Shown here one piece after another: positions 22,233-34,184 of a stretch of 64,000 nucleotides of DNA. Position 1 is the stretch's first letter. Every line of letters begins with the position of its first letter. A program made the position numbers and the translations under genes. Source of the stretch: Cyrtodaria siliqua. Its lineage: Eukaryota; Mollusca; Bivalvia; Adapedonta; Hiatellidae. The stretch is taken from the NCBI GenBank assembly GCA_037043455.1, contig JAWPHD010011276.1, positions 21,394 through 85,393 on the forward strand, in the 5' to 3' direction. The notes under the pieces were generated by a model. That model had not been told where the DNA came from and searched no databases. It worked only from the letters and a program-made list of their open reading frames with translations.

Positions 22233-23837
22233 AACAAGAGGTCAATGACCTTGAAGCTCTACTGATTGATTTTGTTTTCAGGAAGAAGTCGCTACAAACT
22301 TGTTTTTTGAAAATCTATTTTTAGCAGTGGCGGCCATCTTGAATTTCCGGCCGACCTGAAATTTTGCTAGGATCAATAAGACATCAAGAGCAACATTCCT
22401 GTGAAGTTTCATGAAAATCCGTCAAGTAGTTTCAGAGGAGTAGTCGCTACAAGTTTTCATTATATAACTCTATGTAAACAAAGATGGCCGCTGACAGCCA
22501 TGTTTAACATTGAATCAAAATAATGTTCGACTCGGATAACCATCATGTCATGCTGATAATTTTAGAAAAAGTCCCATATCAATATCACTTATAATTTTCA
22601 AGAAGTAGTCGCTACAAACTTATTTTTTTTAAATCTATTTTTAGCTGTGGTGGCCATCTTGAATTTCTGGCCGATCTGAAATTTTGCAAGGATCAATAAG
22701 ACATCAAGAGCAACATTCCTGTGAAGTTTCATGAAAATCCGTCAAGTAGTTTCAGACGAGTAGTCGCTACAAGTTTTCAATATATAACTCTATGTAAACA
22801 AAGATGGCCACTGGCAGCCATGTTTAGCGTCGAATCAAAATAATGTTCGACTCGGATAACCATCATGTCATGCTGATCATTTTAGAAAAAGTCCCATATC
22901 AATATCTCTTATAGTTTTCAAGAAGTAGTCGCTACAAACTGATTTTTTAAAAATCTATTTTTAGCCGTGGCGGCCATCTCGAATTTCCGGCCGACCTGAA
23001 ATTTTGCTAGGATCAATAAGACACCAAGAGTAACATTCCTGTGAAGTTTCATGAAAATCCGTCAAGTAGTTTCAGAGGAGTAGTCGCTACAAGTTTTCAT
23101 TATATAACTCTATGTAAACAAAGATGGCCGCTGGCAGCCATGTTTAACGTCGAATCAAAACGATTTTCGACAAGGACCAACATCATGTCATCCTGATCAT
23201 TTTAGAAAAAGTCCCATATCAATATCTCTTATAGTTTTCAAGAAGTAGTCGCTACAAACTTATTTTTTTTAAATCTATATTTAGCCGTGGCGGCCATCTT
23301 GAATTTCCGGCCGACCTGAAATTTTGCTAGGATCAATTAGACATCAAGAGCAACATTCCTGTGAAGTTTCATGAAAATCCGTCAAGTAGTTTCAGAGGAG
23401 TAGTCGCTACAAGTTTTCATTATATAACTCTATGTAAACAAAGATGGCCGCTGGCAGCCATGTTTAACGTCGAATCAAAACGATTTTCGACAAGGACCAT
23501 TATCATGTCATGCTGATCATTTTAGAAGAAGTCCCATAGCAATATCCCTTCGAGTTTTCAAGAAGTAGTCGCTACAAACTTGTTTTTTAAAAACCTATTT
23601 TTAGATTTGGCGGCCATCTTGGATTTCACATCTACATGAATTTTTGCTAGGATCAACTAGACTTCATGGGCAACATTTCTGTAAAGTTTCATGAAAATCC
23701 ATTCAGTAGTTTCAGAGGAGTAGTCGCTACAAAAAAAAAGTTAACGGACGGACAGACGGACGGACAGACAGACGGACGGACGACGGACACCGCACCACGG
23801 CATAAGCTCTGCTGATCTCTGATCAGTAGAGCTAAAA
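22233..23837 (+). mobile_element. Tandem-repeat cassette family A, copy A3 (10 half-units)
   Basis: It starts AACAAGAGGTCAATGACC and ends GATCAGTAGAGCTAAAAA. Ten GTAGTCGCTAC boxes lie between 22286 and 23720. The final unit carries TTGGATTTCACATC, the same terminal-unit variant seen in all four A copies. The ACGG/ACAG microsatellite spans about 23744-23786. Confidence 0.85.
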
Positions 23838-24049
23838 ATGTGTTACGCGACGGGACGTGATTCGATGGGACGTTATGGACAATGTGATTCCTATAAGCAG
23901 GGGAATGCCAAGCCACAGACACAGGGCATGATACCCCACCCGAGACCGGGCCGAACAAACTTAGCACTAACCATTATATGGCAATTGTCAAGCAAGGGAA
24001 CAATCTGAACATTTTGTAAAGCAGGGTATGAAAATTCCCCTTGTCCGCT

Positions 24050-24245
24050 CGCCACAACGAGTAGAAATTCAGATGATTTTTTAACTATTTATCAATTTGA
24101 CCATTCAAATATTATGTAGGATGATTAACTCAGAAACAATTTTCCTGCCCTGTAAAGTCTTCGGTATGAACTGGCCAGGGTTTGAACCCATGACCTCCCA
24201 CATGCTCTAGGTTCTATATCAATTACACAGTAATCTCATAGTTAC
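24050..24245. mobile_element. Decayed SINE-like repeat with tRNA B-box
   Basis: The left part matches 760-870. The right part, on the minus strand, has GGGAGGTCATGGGTTCAAACCC, a B-box and T-arm-like sequence, with an A-box-like CCTAGAGCATG nearby. Confidence 0.4.
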
Positions 24246-24514
24246 TTAAAGTAGCTATACCACTAGACTGGCATTAGTCCTTAATATTATAACATTTTAA
24301 CTAAAACCTATCATTATAGAATTTCCTTAGCACTGAAAGAGGCAAATATCTCCACTTATAACTTGTATAGTCTTATCTCAACATAAATTCAGCCATGGAG
24401 AGAAACAGAGCTTAAAATAAAATAATTTGTATGCAGAGTATTACTTTATTTTTTAATTTGTCTACATGTATTATTTATAGCCTAATTATAGACTGGTAAC
24501 CATTGTCTACTATC

Positions 24515-24810
24515 CCACCAACAATATACAACACAGTCATGTGCACTGTTGCTAAACCTACTGAAGGTGACATATATTGAAAACTCTATAGACACAACAT
24601 AAACGGTGTTAACCAGCCAGGCCAAACCCCAAAACTGAAGAAACAGTTACAAACTCATAATTCATTTTACCTCATTTTATTCAATCACAAGTATTTTAAG
24701 AACATGCCAATAAACCTGTACTTTTGATCAGTGTAGATACATTATTATATGACCTGAACACCTGGCTAGAGTTTTGAAAAATGGTTTTGTAGTGTAAATT
24801 TGACGTTATT
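24515..24810 (+). repeat. Dispersed repeat family R, copy 2
   Basis: Collinear with 17221-17545 (ACTCTATAGACACAACATAA, AACCAGCCAGGCCAAACCCC, ATTTTAAGAACATGCC, CACCTGGCTAGAGTTTTG). Confidence 0.6.
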
Positions 24811-24898
24811 TGCAAAAAAAAACAGAGGAATAATCTTGTCAATAGAAAGATAAGAGTGATCCAGGATTCCTCTACTTACTCTGGAAGTGGCTCTACAT

Positions 24899-25020
24899 AA
24901 CTTGTGGAGTGCATTGAGAGATTGTGGGTTCTATCCTCGCCGTGGCCAATGTTATTTATCCTTGAGCGAAATAATTATTCCACATTGCTTAGTATTGGTT
25001 CTACCCAGAAAGCCACTGCA
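24899..25020 (+). mobile_element. tRNA-derived SINE (family S3), decayed
   Basis: GATTGTGGGTTCTATCCTCG is a B-box-like core, followed by TATCCTTGAGCGAAATAATT and TTGCTTAGTATTGGTTCTAC. The same order is seen inverted at 43548-43680. Confidence 0.6.
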
Positions 25021-25218
25021 AAGCGATTAATGAATGAGCCCTTACAATTTTGGAGTTGTCTATAAACTGATTTAATCTTATTTTTGATGTTCTGGTAAAG
25101 CCTATTTATGTATTAGAAAAGGAAAGATTGAATACTAAATTAAATACCAAATGATTAATAATGAATTACGCATTTTAGATTTAGTCCATGGCAACTTAAC
25201 TCCATTGTGTACTGGTAA

Positions 25219-25822
25219 GGCCATAAAAAATTAATTACCTGGTTCTCAGGCCCGCCCGCATGTCTTTTTTTGGTGCCGCATTGCCGATTTTATCTCAAAA
25301 GTATTAAAAATTGGAAATGCGCTACCGAAATTTCGAAACAAAAGTTCCGCATCCAAGTTCGTTCCGGTTTTTACATGCAACTACCTCAGGGGAATCCCCT
25401 TGTTGGTAGACTGGTGCGCGGCCGACTATCTGCCGCTCTGCTCGCTAGCTTGTGAGTGTTGCAGTCGTACGGGTACCAATCTAGGAGAGTCAGACGCTCA
25501 CAACAACATGCAATAATGGCGATTGAAGTTCATGCGTGATCTAATACAAATATACGGACTTATTGTGATTGAAAGAAGCATAAGTCAGGAAGAAATGATA
25601 AGGTAATGATCGACAATAGAGATGAGCTGATCCAACTGGTTATTGCACATGTATTTCGAGATATTTTGCATCAATACATGTATTGGAATTAAAAGTTTGG
25701 ATAAAAAAAAAAATCGCCCGCTTGTCTGTTGACCACTGTAAAATTGTAAAAAAAAATGCGCCCGCCCGCATCTCTTCTCAGAAAAAGTGGCCTGAGAACC
25801 AGGTAATTAATTTTTTGTGGCC
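25219..25822. mobile_element. PIF/Harbinger-like non-autonomous element
   Basis: The ~34-base TIRs begin GGCC and share TTAATTACCTGGTTCTCAGG; one mismatch lies near the tip (CAT/CAC). TAA flanks both ends (25216-25218 and 25823-25825), matching the TWA target duplication of Harbinger elements. Subterminal GCCCGCCCGCAT repeats occur at both ends. The 61-codon frame inside (25270-25455) has no transposase motif. Confidence 0.75.
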
Positions 25823-26084
25823 TAATACCTGCTGTATTATAATACATACAAAGGATTTATGATTAGCTATTTATAAATTAGATGAATTTAATTTAGATTT
25901 TATACGAAAAGATTTCATTTATATATAAGATTGAGCCTGACAATTGACTGTTAAAGTCAAGGAGATATTACAGTCTACCATATAAAAAGTGAGACAAGCT
26001 TTATAATGGAATTATAAATTATATATTATTTCAAATAATCAACAGATAATAGATTTCCCTAGATCATTTACAGAATAACTGACT

Positions 26085-26301
26085 TTAACCCTTTCATCGC
26101 CAGAGTCCAAAATATTGATTTTACGACCAGTGTAAGCCCTGATCAACATGCACACTAAATGCAGGCTGACTGGGTTTACATTTACAATGTTAGCCACTGT
26201 AAGAATGTTTTCCAAAACACTTTTTATTTAAAATATTGCCAGAAGATTTAAAATTCAAATTTTAGCAGACGAATTTTGAAATTTGGCGGCGAAAGGGTTA
26301 A
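26085..26301. mobile_element. piggyBac-like TTAA MITE, diverged family Y relative
   Basis: The ends are TTAA-CCCTTTCATCGCC and GGCGGCGAAAGGG-TTAA. The interior has CCCTGATCAACATGC and GCAGGCTGACTGGGTTTACA, which correspond to the core of the family Y MITEs. Confidence 0.7.
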
Positions 26302-26329
26302 AGTCCCTATCCCGCCATCAATAGGCAAA

Positions 26330-27090
26330 GTTTACAACATGTGTATACCGTTTCTAAACTGACTATGACCTGTACGATATAACTTACACATTCTGAAAAT
26401 CTGAACTCTATATAGACACAGTTTAAACAGCTTTAGGTCTCACTAAACAGTTATTTCCCTTGCCAGTCACATTAGGAACTTCCTTGCGCTTAAAAAAAAA
26501 GATCTGTGTTATTCGGTTTTTGTTTATTTCTTAAACTGTACAAATATTTTCTCTTTTTTTGTTGCAGTTGACAAGAATGGGACAAGTTCATGATTTCATA
26601 CAGGTTTGGATATGCCTGAATGTTTCTGAGCCCAGATCTGAGAATCTAAAACTGGGTAGTGATACATTTGCAAATGTAACTGAAATGGACAAATTCAAGA
26701 GGGTCTCTTTAAACTATTGATATTTTAAAAAAAAAAGCAAATTGGTCAACCCCGAGTTTTTTGCTGGATAATTCGAGTAACAGACTTCAAGTTTCACAAA
26801 GAAAATACTTTTAAGAAAATTCAGGAAGTTCTACATTGGTCCAGAAGGGTCCTGCTACATATGTAGAGTAATGTAGAGTGTCACGTTTAACCAGCCAAGC
26901 CAAAACCCAGGAATGTGATATTAAGAGTTACCAACCATAATTCATTTTATGCATATTCAATCTCGGGTATTTTAAGTACCCGTGAATAAACCTATACTTT
27001 TAATTGGCATATATCAATTATTTTATGACCTGAACACCTGGATAGGGTTTGGATAAACGAGTCTGTTGTGTAGTTTTGCCGCTTTTTGGA
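26330..27090 (+). repeat. Dispersed repeat family R, copy 3, interrupted
   Basis: The first part (26330-26440) matches the start of copies 1 and 2. The second part (26880-27090) matches their remainder from GTTTAACCAGCCAAGCC on. The ~440 bases between are foreign to the family and include the exon-like island at 26568-26603. I saw no clear duplication at the borders. Confidence 0.5.
26568..26603 (+). other. Possible 36-base micro-exon
   Basis: A T-rich tract and TTGTTGCAG precede 36 bases ending CAG|GTTTGG. The segment contains ATG GGA CAA GTT CAT GAT TTC ATA CAG. The acceptor looks good and the donor weak. No link to a gene. Confidence 0.15.
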
Positions 27091-27459
27091 AGGTTAGTGC
27101 CTTAAATCAATGGACTTCTGCGGTCAAACCATATGACTCGTGGCCATATATATATAATTATATAGGTTTCAGGTCTTCCAATTTCTTCAGAAGACTTGAA
27201 TATGTTTTCGAGGATTACAGCAAAACCTAGCTACACTGACAATACCATTTACAGAAGACTTATATACAAAGTTTATCTCATTAATAAATTACTTAATTAT
27301 GATATCTGGTGACATCGTCAGGTAGCCGATGATTAAATTATGGCAACTGACTTCCCCAATAGTATTCAGTAGGAAGCATGACCCTAGTTCACTTACCAGT
27401 ATGGTCTACAAGTACTTTTAAGTGACACTATTTATTGTAAACCAGTACATGTACTTACA

Positions 27460-27709
27460 GTGCCTCCATGGTCAAGGTGTTAACAACACTGCGTTGTAAA
27501 CCTTCTCGCTTCTCACAGTAGCGGGGTTCGAATCCCACTGGGAGCTCAACTTGTGAGAAAGTATCGATTCTTACGGATGGCAGGAGGTATATAGTACTGG
27601 TTCTACCCAGGAATAAATGGGTGGTCTGCCTCGACCACAAAAAAATTACCATGACACATAGCCTAAAATGTGCTGGAGAATGATGTTACCCACCAAACAA
27701 ACAAAAATA
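27460..27709 (+). mobile_element. tRNA-derived SINE (family S2), copy 1
   Basis: Decayed A-box, then B-box GGGGTTCGAATCCCAC, then the family body: GATTCTTACGGATGGCAGGA and GTACTGGTTCTACCCAGGAA-type blocks, ending in a CAAACAAACAAA tail. Flanks ATGTACTTACA (27449-27459) and ATGTACTTTCA (27710-27720) are a near-perfect 11-base duplication. The minus-strand frame here is a shadow. Confidence 0.8.
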
Positions 27710-27720
27710 ATGTACTTTCA

Positions 27721-28793
27721 TTTATACAAAGCTTCTGCTTCTAAAATCATAACATATCCACAAACTCTATTTACAACAGTTAATTTATGTAATTGGCGAG
27801 CAAAAAAAATAAATTAACTGAGGTTTCTCGCTGGATAAAACAGATAGAGCAGAATAAGGTTTCAAACACAGCGTCTTGTAACCCTCCCAAACATACCCTA
27901 CTGCAAAGTGAAAATATGTGATAAAAAAAAAATGTTGCATATTTAATATATTTTTATATCACTTCCTCGGACTGATAATGATCAGGGCCCCGTTTTATTA
28001 AACATCTAACGATATTAAAGTCTCAAATTTTAAAACATTTTTGCACCTAAGCAGTCAATGTAGCGATTATGTGTGGATTAATATCAAATGTATAACAAAA
28101 TGAAATGAAATCACGTTCATTTTTGAATTGTAAATCAAAGTAAAGAATTTAAGAAATTAACTTACGATCAAAATTGTTGTAAGTTGCTTCATAAAACTGG
28201 ACCCTGGTTGATAAACGGTGTAAATGAAAACAGTTATGTAATAATATTTTTTATTTACATTATATGGATGGACAATCAATATTTCTATGCCCCTTCGCTT
28301 TTCTTTGAATAGACGGGGGACAATAAACATGCAAGTCTAGTTAATATTATATACAGATAACACGTATACTTAACGGCATTAAAAAGTTTTTTATGTTGTG
28401 TTTATTTTATTTTGTGCTTATTTTTAATTAAACTGTCTCCTGAAGATCGAGTGTAGTGTTATGTATATGTTAGAAATGATCCACATTCACCATAAATCTG
28501 GTGACCGATCAAATTCATGTATTGAAAGAAATAAAATCGGAATTATGCAAAATCCATGGCGTTAAGTATATATACCGTCTAGTTTGTCTGGGTCATCTTC
28601 AGTCCAGACTCTATTGTATCTATACCTTTAGGACGTCCTATTGGTTAAAAAACGGAGGGACTATATCCTTAGAATAGCACACACACACACACCCTATCTG
28701 GGTCATCTCCGTTATGGATTACAATAAGAACAGCCTGGCATTAACTTTATATACCATCTATAATTAGTACAATACATATCATGCAGTCCAACA
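27721..28793. other. No gene recognised
   Basis: AT-rich, with a short (CA)n at 28679-28693. A tract near 28285-28330 (CCCCTTCGCTTTTC...GACGGGGGACAA) resembles the 3' end of the cassette near 53560 and may be a fragment of one. Confidence 0.4.
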
Positions 28794-29286
28794 TTTATTA
28801 ATTAACTACTTAATATCTGCCGTGGTTTGCAGGAAACTGCACGCATCATATGGTAAAAACAAGGCCAATATGAAGAGAAACTCGGCCAATATGAGAAAAC
28901 TCGGCCAATATGAAATTCAAGCAATCTGATTGGATAACCCAACACGGCCAATATGACCAAGGCTTTGTTTTCTTTAAGGACGCCATTTTGAAGGGAAAAA
29001 AAACAACATCGCAGAGCTGTGTTCGCCTATGTAATGTAGACAATCAAAATAATTAAGGTTTAATTATTTGTAAATTTGGTTACATCTACTTTGCTGAAAT
29101 ATAGCTATTATCACGTTCATGTGTGATTTTCCCACGCGCCGTCAAATGGTAACAGTGGTAGATTTATTTGAATCAGATACTTGTTATTAAGTGTTATATT
29201 GAACATTTATCTCTTGTTTTTTCTTACCTGTAAATGATATTTACAACATAGCAATAAAGACAGATATTAAGTAGTTAATTAATAAA
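28794..29286. mobile_element. TIR element with perfect 26-bp ends
   Basis: The left end 28794-28819 and right end 29261-29286 are exact inverses (core AATTAACTACTTAATATCTG). The interior carries at least three (C)GGCCAATATGA motifs spaced about 20 bases and further diverged ones, possible subterminal binding repeats. No transposase. The family is not identifiable from the ends, and duplication at the flanks is unclear. Confidence 0.65.
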
Positions 29287-30459
29287 AATGTCATTAATTA
29301 AGTGTTTTCATACTGGCCCTGTTATTGGTCCTCGGACTATCATATTGGAGCGCGTCACTTAATTAATAACATCATATTACAGCTTGAAATACTTTCTAAG
29401 CCAACCAAATGTCTTCTTTCCTTTCTAAAACTGAAAAGCAAGTCACATAAAATATATGCCTGCTGCCATACATGTCATGTATGTGAGAATTTAATTGCAC
29501 TTATTTTACGCTAATAAACGACTATATATCATTTATAATTTGAATTTTATGAAACTTATAATGCTTCGCCCCTCATATGGTTTCACCTTCAAAATATAAA
29601 TGAAAACCTAATGTATATAATTGTATAAATGTCTGCTTTATTAGTAATGTAATACTTTCCAGAGAAGTCAAAAAATTCTTATCTAAAATATTTTACTCGA
29701 TTGGTTATATAGGTATTCATAGCATTAAAATACAGTAAATGTAAACTTGTTTAAACATAATTAAGATAAATCTTTACATTTATGACAAGTTTGATAATGG
29801 TGCCCTTGTGACCTATTATTTTACTTAATTGAGGTCATCCTTAAAAAATATTTGTTTTGCTATTTACCGATCCAGGGTTGCTAGGCCATTGTCATATTTT
29901 TTTAATTTTTTGTTCTCTACCGGTAATTACACGAAAACCTTTATATTTAATTCTAGAAAAATATTCCTAAGAATGTGAAAATAATTAATCAAAATAAATA
30001 GAATTAATTAACTGCTAGAATTAATTAACTGCTAGAATTAATTTTGGTAGATGGGTGAAACAGCAAACCAACAATCGCATCAATTTCATATCAATCTGAA
30101 ATTAGTTTAGTTGAGAACATTTAATTTTCGGTTGAAACATTTTGTAAAAAGAATACTAGAGAATATATGTACATCAGACAGTATGATTGTATGTAAGTAC
30201 GTTAGAAAGTGTTACAGTTTAACTTTGTTTGCTCTTTTGTGTGTTTTGTTATTATTGCTTTTCAAATAAGCAATATCCTTTTTTTTGTTTGTCTATGTTT
30301 TCAGGTATCTACATATATGTTATGATGACATCATTTTTTGTGTGCATGTTTTATGTTTCTTAATTATTATTATTATTATTTGTGTGTGTGTGTGTGTATG
30401 TGTCTGATTTTTCTTTTCTTTTCTTTTTGTGAGTTGATTATTTTGAAATCTAATGTATG
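29287..30459. other. AT-rich stretch with simple repeats
   Basis: Contains a short tandem of GAATTAATTAACTGCTA (30000-30045) and (TTA)n/(GT)n at 30365-30400. No gene seen. Confidence 0.5.
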
Positions 30460-30695
30460 AACAGGCCTGTGGACAGAAGCTGAATGGGAGGTGGCTGCGT
30501 ATACAAGGGTCACTAGCTGTGTGAGGCTGGCTGCTGATATTGAATTCTCTTATTCATTATGTTTAACCAATTTGCCAGTAAGTATTGTAAACGTATAAAT
30601 AATAGAGGGCCACATGGAAGATTAGTTTTGTAACTAAATGCGTATTATAACCCTCTGTAAATAAAGTCTATTATTATTATTATTATTATTATATT
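30460..30695 (+). mobile_element. 3' end of a non-LTR retrotransposon (LINE)
   Basis: It has the layout of a LINE 3' UTR: TGCCAGTAAGTATTGTAAAC, AGAGGGCCACATGGAAGA, CCCTCTGTAAATAAAGT and a (TTA)n tail. From memory this resembles a common molluscan LINE tail, probably RTE-like. The upstream coding part is absent, as expected of 5'-truncated copies. Confidence 0.55.
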
Positions 30696-31268
30696 ATTAA
30701 CTTTAAACTAACATGAAAATCCGCCGCACAGTCGGAAATTACAAAGTGTCTCGCTTATATTGCTGTCAAGAAATTAACTTTGAAAAGTCATAAAAAAAGG
30801 ACCATAATTCTGCTGAAATGCAATACCGAGTTATACAACCTCAGTGTCACTGCCCTTATAAATGATACTGAAGACATATGCAAAGTTTAATTTTATTTAA
30901 ACTTCAATTTTAAGGTTGATGCTGTCACCGTGACGACAAAATGGTACGGTATGTCTTGCCAACTTCTTAAACACATTACAGAGTTATGGAACCTGAGTAG
31001 TGCTGCGCAGTATTACCGGTTTATCTGTGTATTGTGATACAGACTTATGTACAGTGATATTTTAGCATACCGGTTCGTACCGTTTTTCTCTACGTATGTG
31101 TTTTGATTATGAAAGTAAATCGTAATCTGAAACTAAGATCTATTTTTAACTTTGTATGGTTCCCGTCTTTGTAATACAACCGTAAATACACATATTGGAA
31201 AGTGGGTACCATCATCATTAAAAATAGCTGGGTACCATGCACTCAGACGAGCATGACCGATTCAAGTG

Positions 31269-32585
31269 CAGGGTCCTCCACAGGATTTTTTTCAGGCGCT
31301 GGCATAGGCAGCGCTGGGGGTGGGTTTGGGAGGGGGCAGCCCCCTCCCATTGTCGATTTTTTTCCAATTCTAGGGTGCACCATATGCCCCGAGATGATTT
31401 TTAATTATAAAATGAAGATGGGGAAAACTATATTAAAGAGAATATAATTATACATATATATTACTTATTCAATAGTGTGACTCAGGATAAAGTCAAAATA
31501 AAAAAAATAAAAAAAATTAAAAAACGTTGAAAATTGATGGTTAAAATCTCGACGTTAAATATTATTGAACTAAAACTACAACATGACATAATATAATCTG
31601 CAATAAATACACCCCAATACAACAAACTCTTTATCCATTAAATTTAGACCATAATCAGCTACCATACACTTTACAATAATCTGCGTTTGAATAAAATAAT
31701 ATTAATATTCATTCTTTACATTGATTGCCCTTAAATTACATGTATTTATTTACTAACCATTTTCCATTTCCTCAACCCATTTGAAGTCTTTCTCCCAGTC
31801 TGGATTGAACCCGGTCAGCCTGGCTCTTTTGGCGACTGGTTCAGATGCTGAGTCACAGACAGTAGGTGCAGCCTCAACATTTCTTACCACAAAAAACTTG
31901 CCAATTCCCCCATCTAAGGGTCTCTTACTACTTTGCTTCGACATTTTGTTATGATAAATTAATAGAAACATCGGGCATTTTATAGCAAAGTAACCCAGTT
32001 TCACTTCATTAACTTAATTAATTAAAGATATTAACTAATCTCTGAAAGTATCGAGTAATTAAAATAATCTGCAACAAATTAATACTTACAAACTGCAGAC
32101 GATCCACGCAGAGAGCCGACGAACATCAAAACATCATAATTTTTTTAACAACTCTTTAATAATCACTCATCCTGTATTTAAATCACATTATCCAATCAAT
32201 TATGTCACATCGCTTCATCTTATCTAATTAATCCCATCAAGTTTTGTTAGTCGGGACATAATAATGATCAACAATAAACTCAAGTGAATCACAGCTAACG
32301 CAACGCGACAACACCGTATCTCTGCCTGATTTGACTGGTTTATACAACTGTACACACTTGTCCTTGACGTGTAGTATTTCACACCGATAGCGCGTGACTT
32401 ACATCCTGTGTAGAAGGTCTGTTTATAGTGTATGTGTCGGACTATAAGCAACACGAATCAAGTGAATCAAAGCACCGCGCTTGGGATTTAAAGGACCGCG
32501 CTAATTTCAAGGACAGCGCAAATAAGGATTTTGATTTTCAAGCACCGCGCTAGCGCGGTGCTTAAAGGCGCTGTGGAGAACCCTG
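31269..32585 (-). mobile_element. hAT-like element, internally deleted
   Basis: The termini are CAGGGTCCTCCACAG and the inverse of CAGGGTTCTCCACAG. AAGTG lies on both sides (31264-31268 and 32586-32590); most hAT elements give 8 bases, some subgroups fewer. Near the right end, GCACCGCGC-type motifs occur at least four times (32473-32560), including a palindrome GCACCGCGCTAGCGCGGTGC. GGCAGCGCTGGG occurs near the left. Only one coding exon (31753-31944) remains. Confidence 0.75.
31753..31944 (-). pseudogene. N-terminal exon of an hAT-type transposase-like protein
   Basis: On the minus strand, an ATG at 31944 opens a 63-codon frame starting MSKQSSKRPLDGG and ending FNPDWEKDFKWVEEMENG. A lysine/arginine-rich stretch (VAKRARL) followed by FNPxWExDFxWVE is, from memory, typical of the N-terminus of hAT-derived proteins of the ZNF862/KIAA1586 kind, just before their first zinc finger. 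The frame stops immediately afterwards, but GTTAGT at that point is a plausible splice donor. An intact gene would continue toward lower coordinates; the zinc finger and catalytic parts are missing within the element. Upstream in-frame codons (to 32004) probably precede the true start. Confidence 0.5.
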
Positions 32586-32590
32586 AAGTG

Positions 32591-33249
32591 ATTGAGAAAT
32601 GATAAAAACAAAAGAGCAACATTGTGTGTTTCGGATCACTTTGGGCTTAAACAGTTTAAAAGGGCGCTACACAAGTAGATCTTGGCAATGTTGCATTTTG
32701 TTAAATATGAAGGTTACGTGCTCCGGCAGCGCAACACATTTGGTAACTCACTTGCGATGACATTACTCGACGTTGAATACAAATTCAGAACAGAAAACAT
32801 TGAAAAACATCGGAACTGCCATGCGTAATGTTTCTCATTCACAAGCACAACCAACATTGCATCACGTTATGTCATCTGCAATTTAAGACAATAAGATGTA
32901 CTGTGCCTTTGGACATGCACATTACGTGGTCCGAGTATTAACTTTCATACCCCATCCTACCCATCCCATCCAACCCCTTCTCCAAGAAGCGAAAAACGGG
33001 TTGCTTGGGGTAACACATAAAACCTTAATTTCGGCTTTAAAAGTTTGCAAATTGTAAAATTAAAACATTTAATAGGTAATTTCAAACAGGTTATCGCATT
33101 TTTTTCAGTAAAAATGTTTCTGAACATGTTTTATTGTCGAAATATCCGTTAAAAAATCCTACTAATATAAGTTTTCTCATCACTAAATGGAATTACGGCG
33201 GGACCACGTAATGAGTTTGTTTGTTTTTTAGTCGAAGATAGTAAAAACA
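32591..33249. other. No feature seen
   Basis: Mixed-composition DNA. No coding or repeat signal I can support. Confidence 0.5.
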
Positions 33250-33544
33250 TTAAAGGGAAAAACGGAAATCCTGATTTTATTAAAACTCATGGCACCCCGT
33301 TTCTGGTGTCCCGTTACTTTTCAACATAACTTGCATTAATTACTTGAATAGTTCAAAGCAAATTTCTTTTTACATATTATTAACTTTTGATAATATAGCA
33401 TCAATAATATATTTAAAAATTTGGTAGACTAAAATTAAAATCTTTAAATTGTTATTTAAAGTCAATTTGAGGTAGGATTATTAAATCAAGATGTTAATTT
33501 TAATGCTTGAATACAACTCAACATAATGCTGTATATCCCTTTAA
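33250..33544. mobile_element. Family X MITE, copy 6
   Basis: TTAAAGGGAAAAACGGAAAT at the left and TATATCCCTTTAA at the right. The interior has ACATAACTTGCATTAATTAC and TTGATAATATAGCATCAATA. Ends are more decayed than in copies 1 and 4. Confidence 0.65.
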
Positions 33545-33676
33545 GAAATTAAAAAATATATACAATCTATAGCATTTTTTTTTTAATTTAACAGTTTATG
33601 AAATGTTTTAGGTTGGGTCTCTTTTAGTGGGTTGGTAGAGAAACAGCAAACCAAGGTTTTTTTATGGTCGTCCTTA

Positions 33677-33740
33677 GGCCAAAAAAAAAATAGGTGTGTT
33701 TCCTATTGCATGCTCTGAAAAAATAGGGGCGGTAGGTAGG

Positions 33741-33783
<43 letters not shown>

Positions 33784-34031
33784 CTGGAGCAAGATATTGT
33801 GAGATTCTACCATGTATTTATCACATAAACCCCATACAAGTTGATGATACAGCTGAAAGTTTCTCTGTGATGTAAGTTTACCTCGATATATGGTGATAAA
33901 TCATTGTTCAGAACAAATAAACAAAAAAAATTTTATTTTTTTTTTTTTTTTTCATAAAAAGTTTTAGGGTCGGCCCCTTAAAAATAGGGTCGGTCGGGCC
34001 ACCGGAAACACAGTTTGTTTTTTTTTTGGCC
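33677..34031. mobile_element. PIF/Harbinger-like MITE with GGCC ends
   Basis: Ends are GGCCAAAAAAAAAATAGG and the inverse of GGCCAAAAAAAAACAAAC, each followed by TGTGTTTCC a few bases inward. TTA flanks both sides (33674-33676 and 34032-34034). Subterminal GGGTCGG/GGGGCGGTAGG motifs occur. Long T runs (33743-33783 and near 33935) fill the middle. Confidence 0.7.
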
Positions 34032-34184
34032 TTATCATAGTTACAGTCATTTACAATTAATGTGACTCAAAGTTCCGAATTATTATTTTTTTCTCCACTT
34101 TTTAGATTTCTTGTCACAATCAGCAATTTTTTGCTGGATTTCAAATGATCAATCACAGCTTATTCAGATTTCTTTTTGACAGCT

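Noticed and set aside
27455..27652. Minus-strand 65-codon frame, and the similar one at 49185-49481
   Set aside because: Both are antisense readings of the same S2 SINE, which explains their similarity (FLGRTST).
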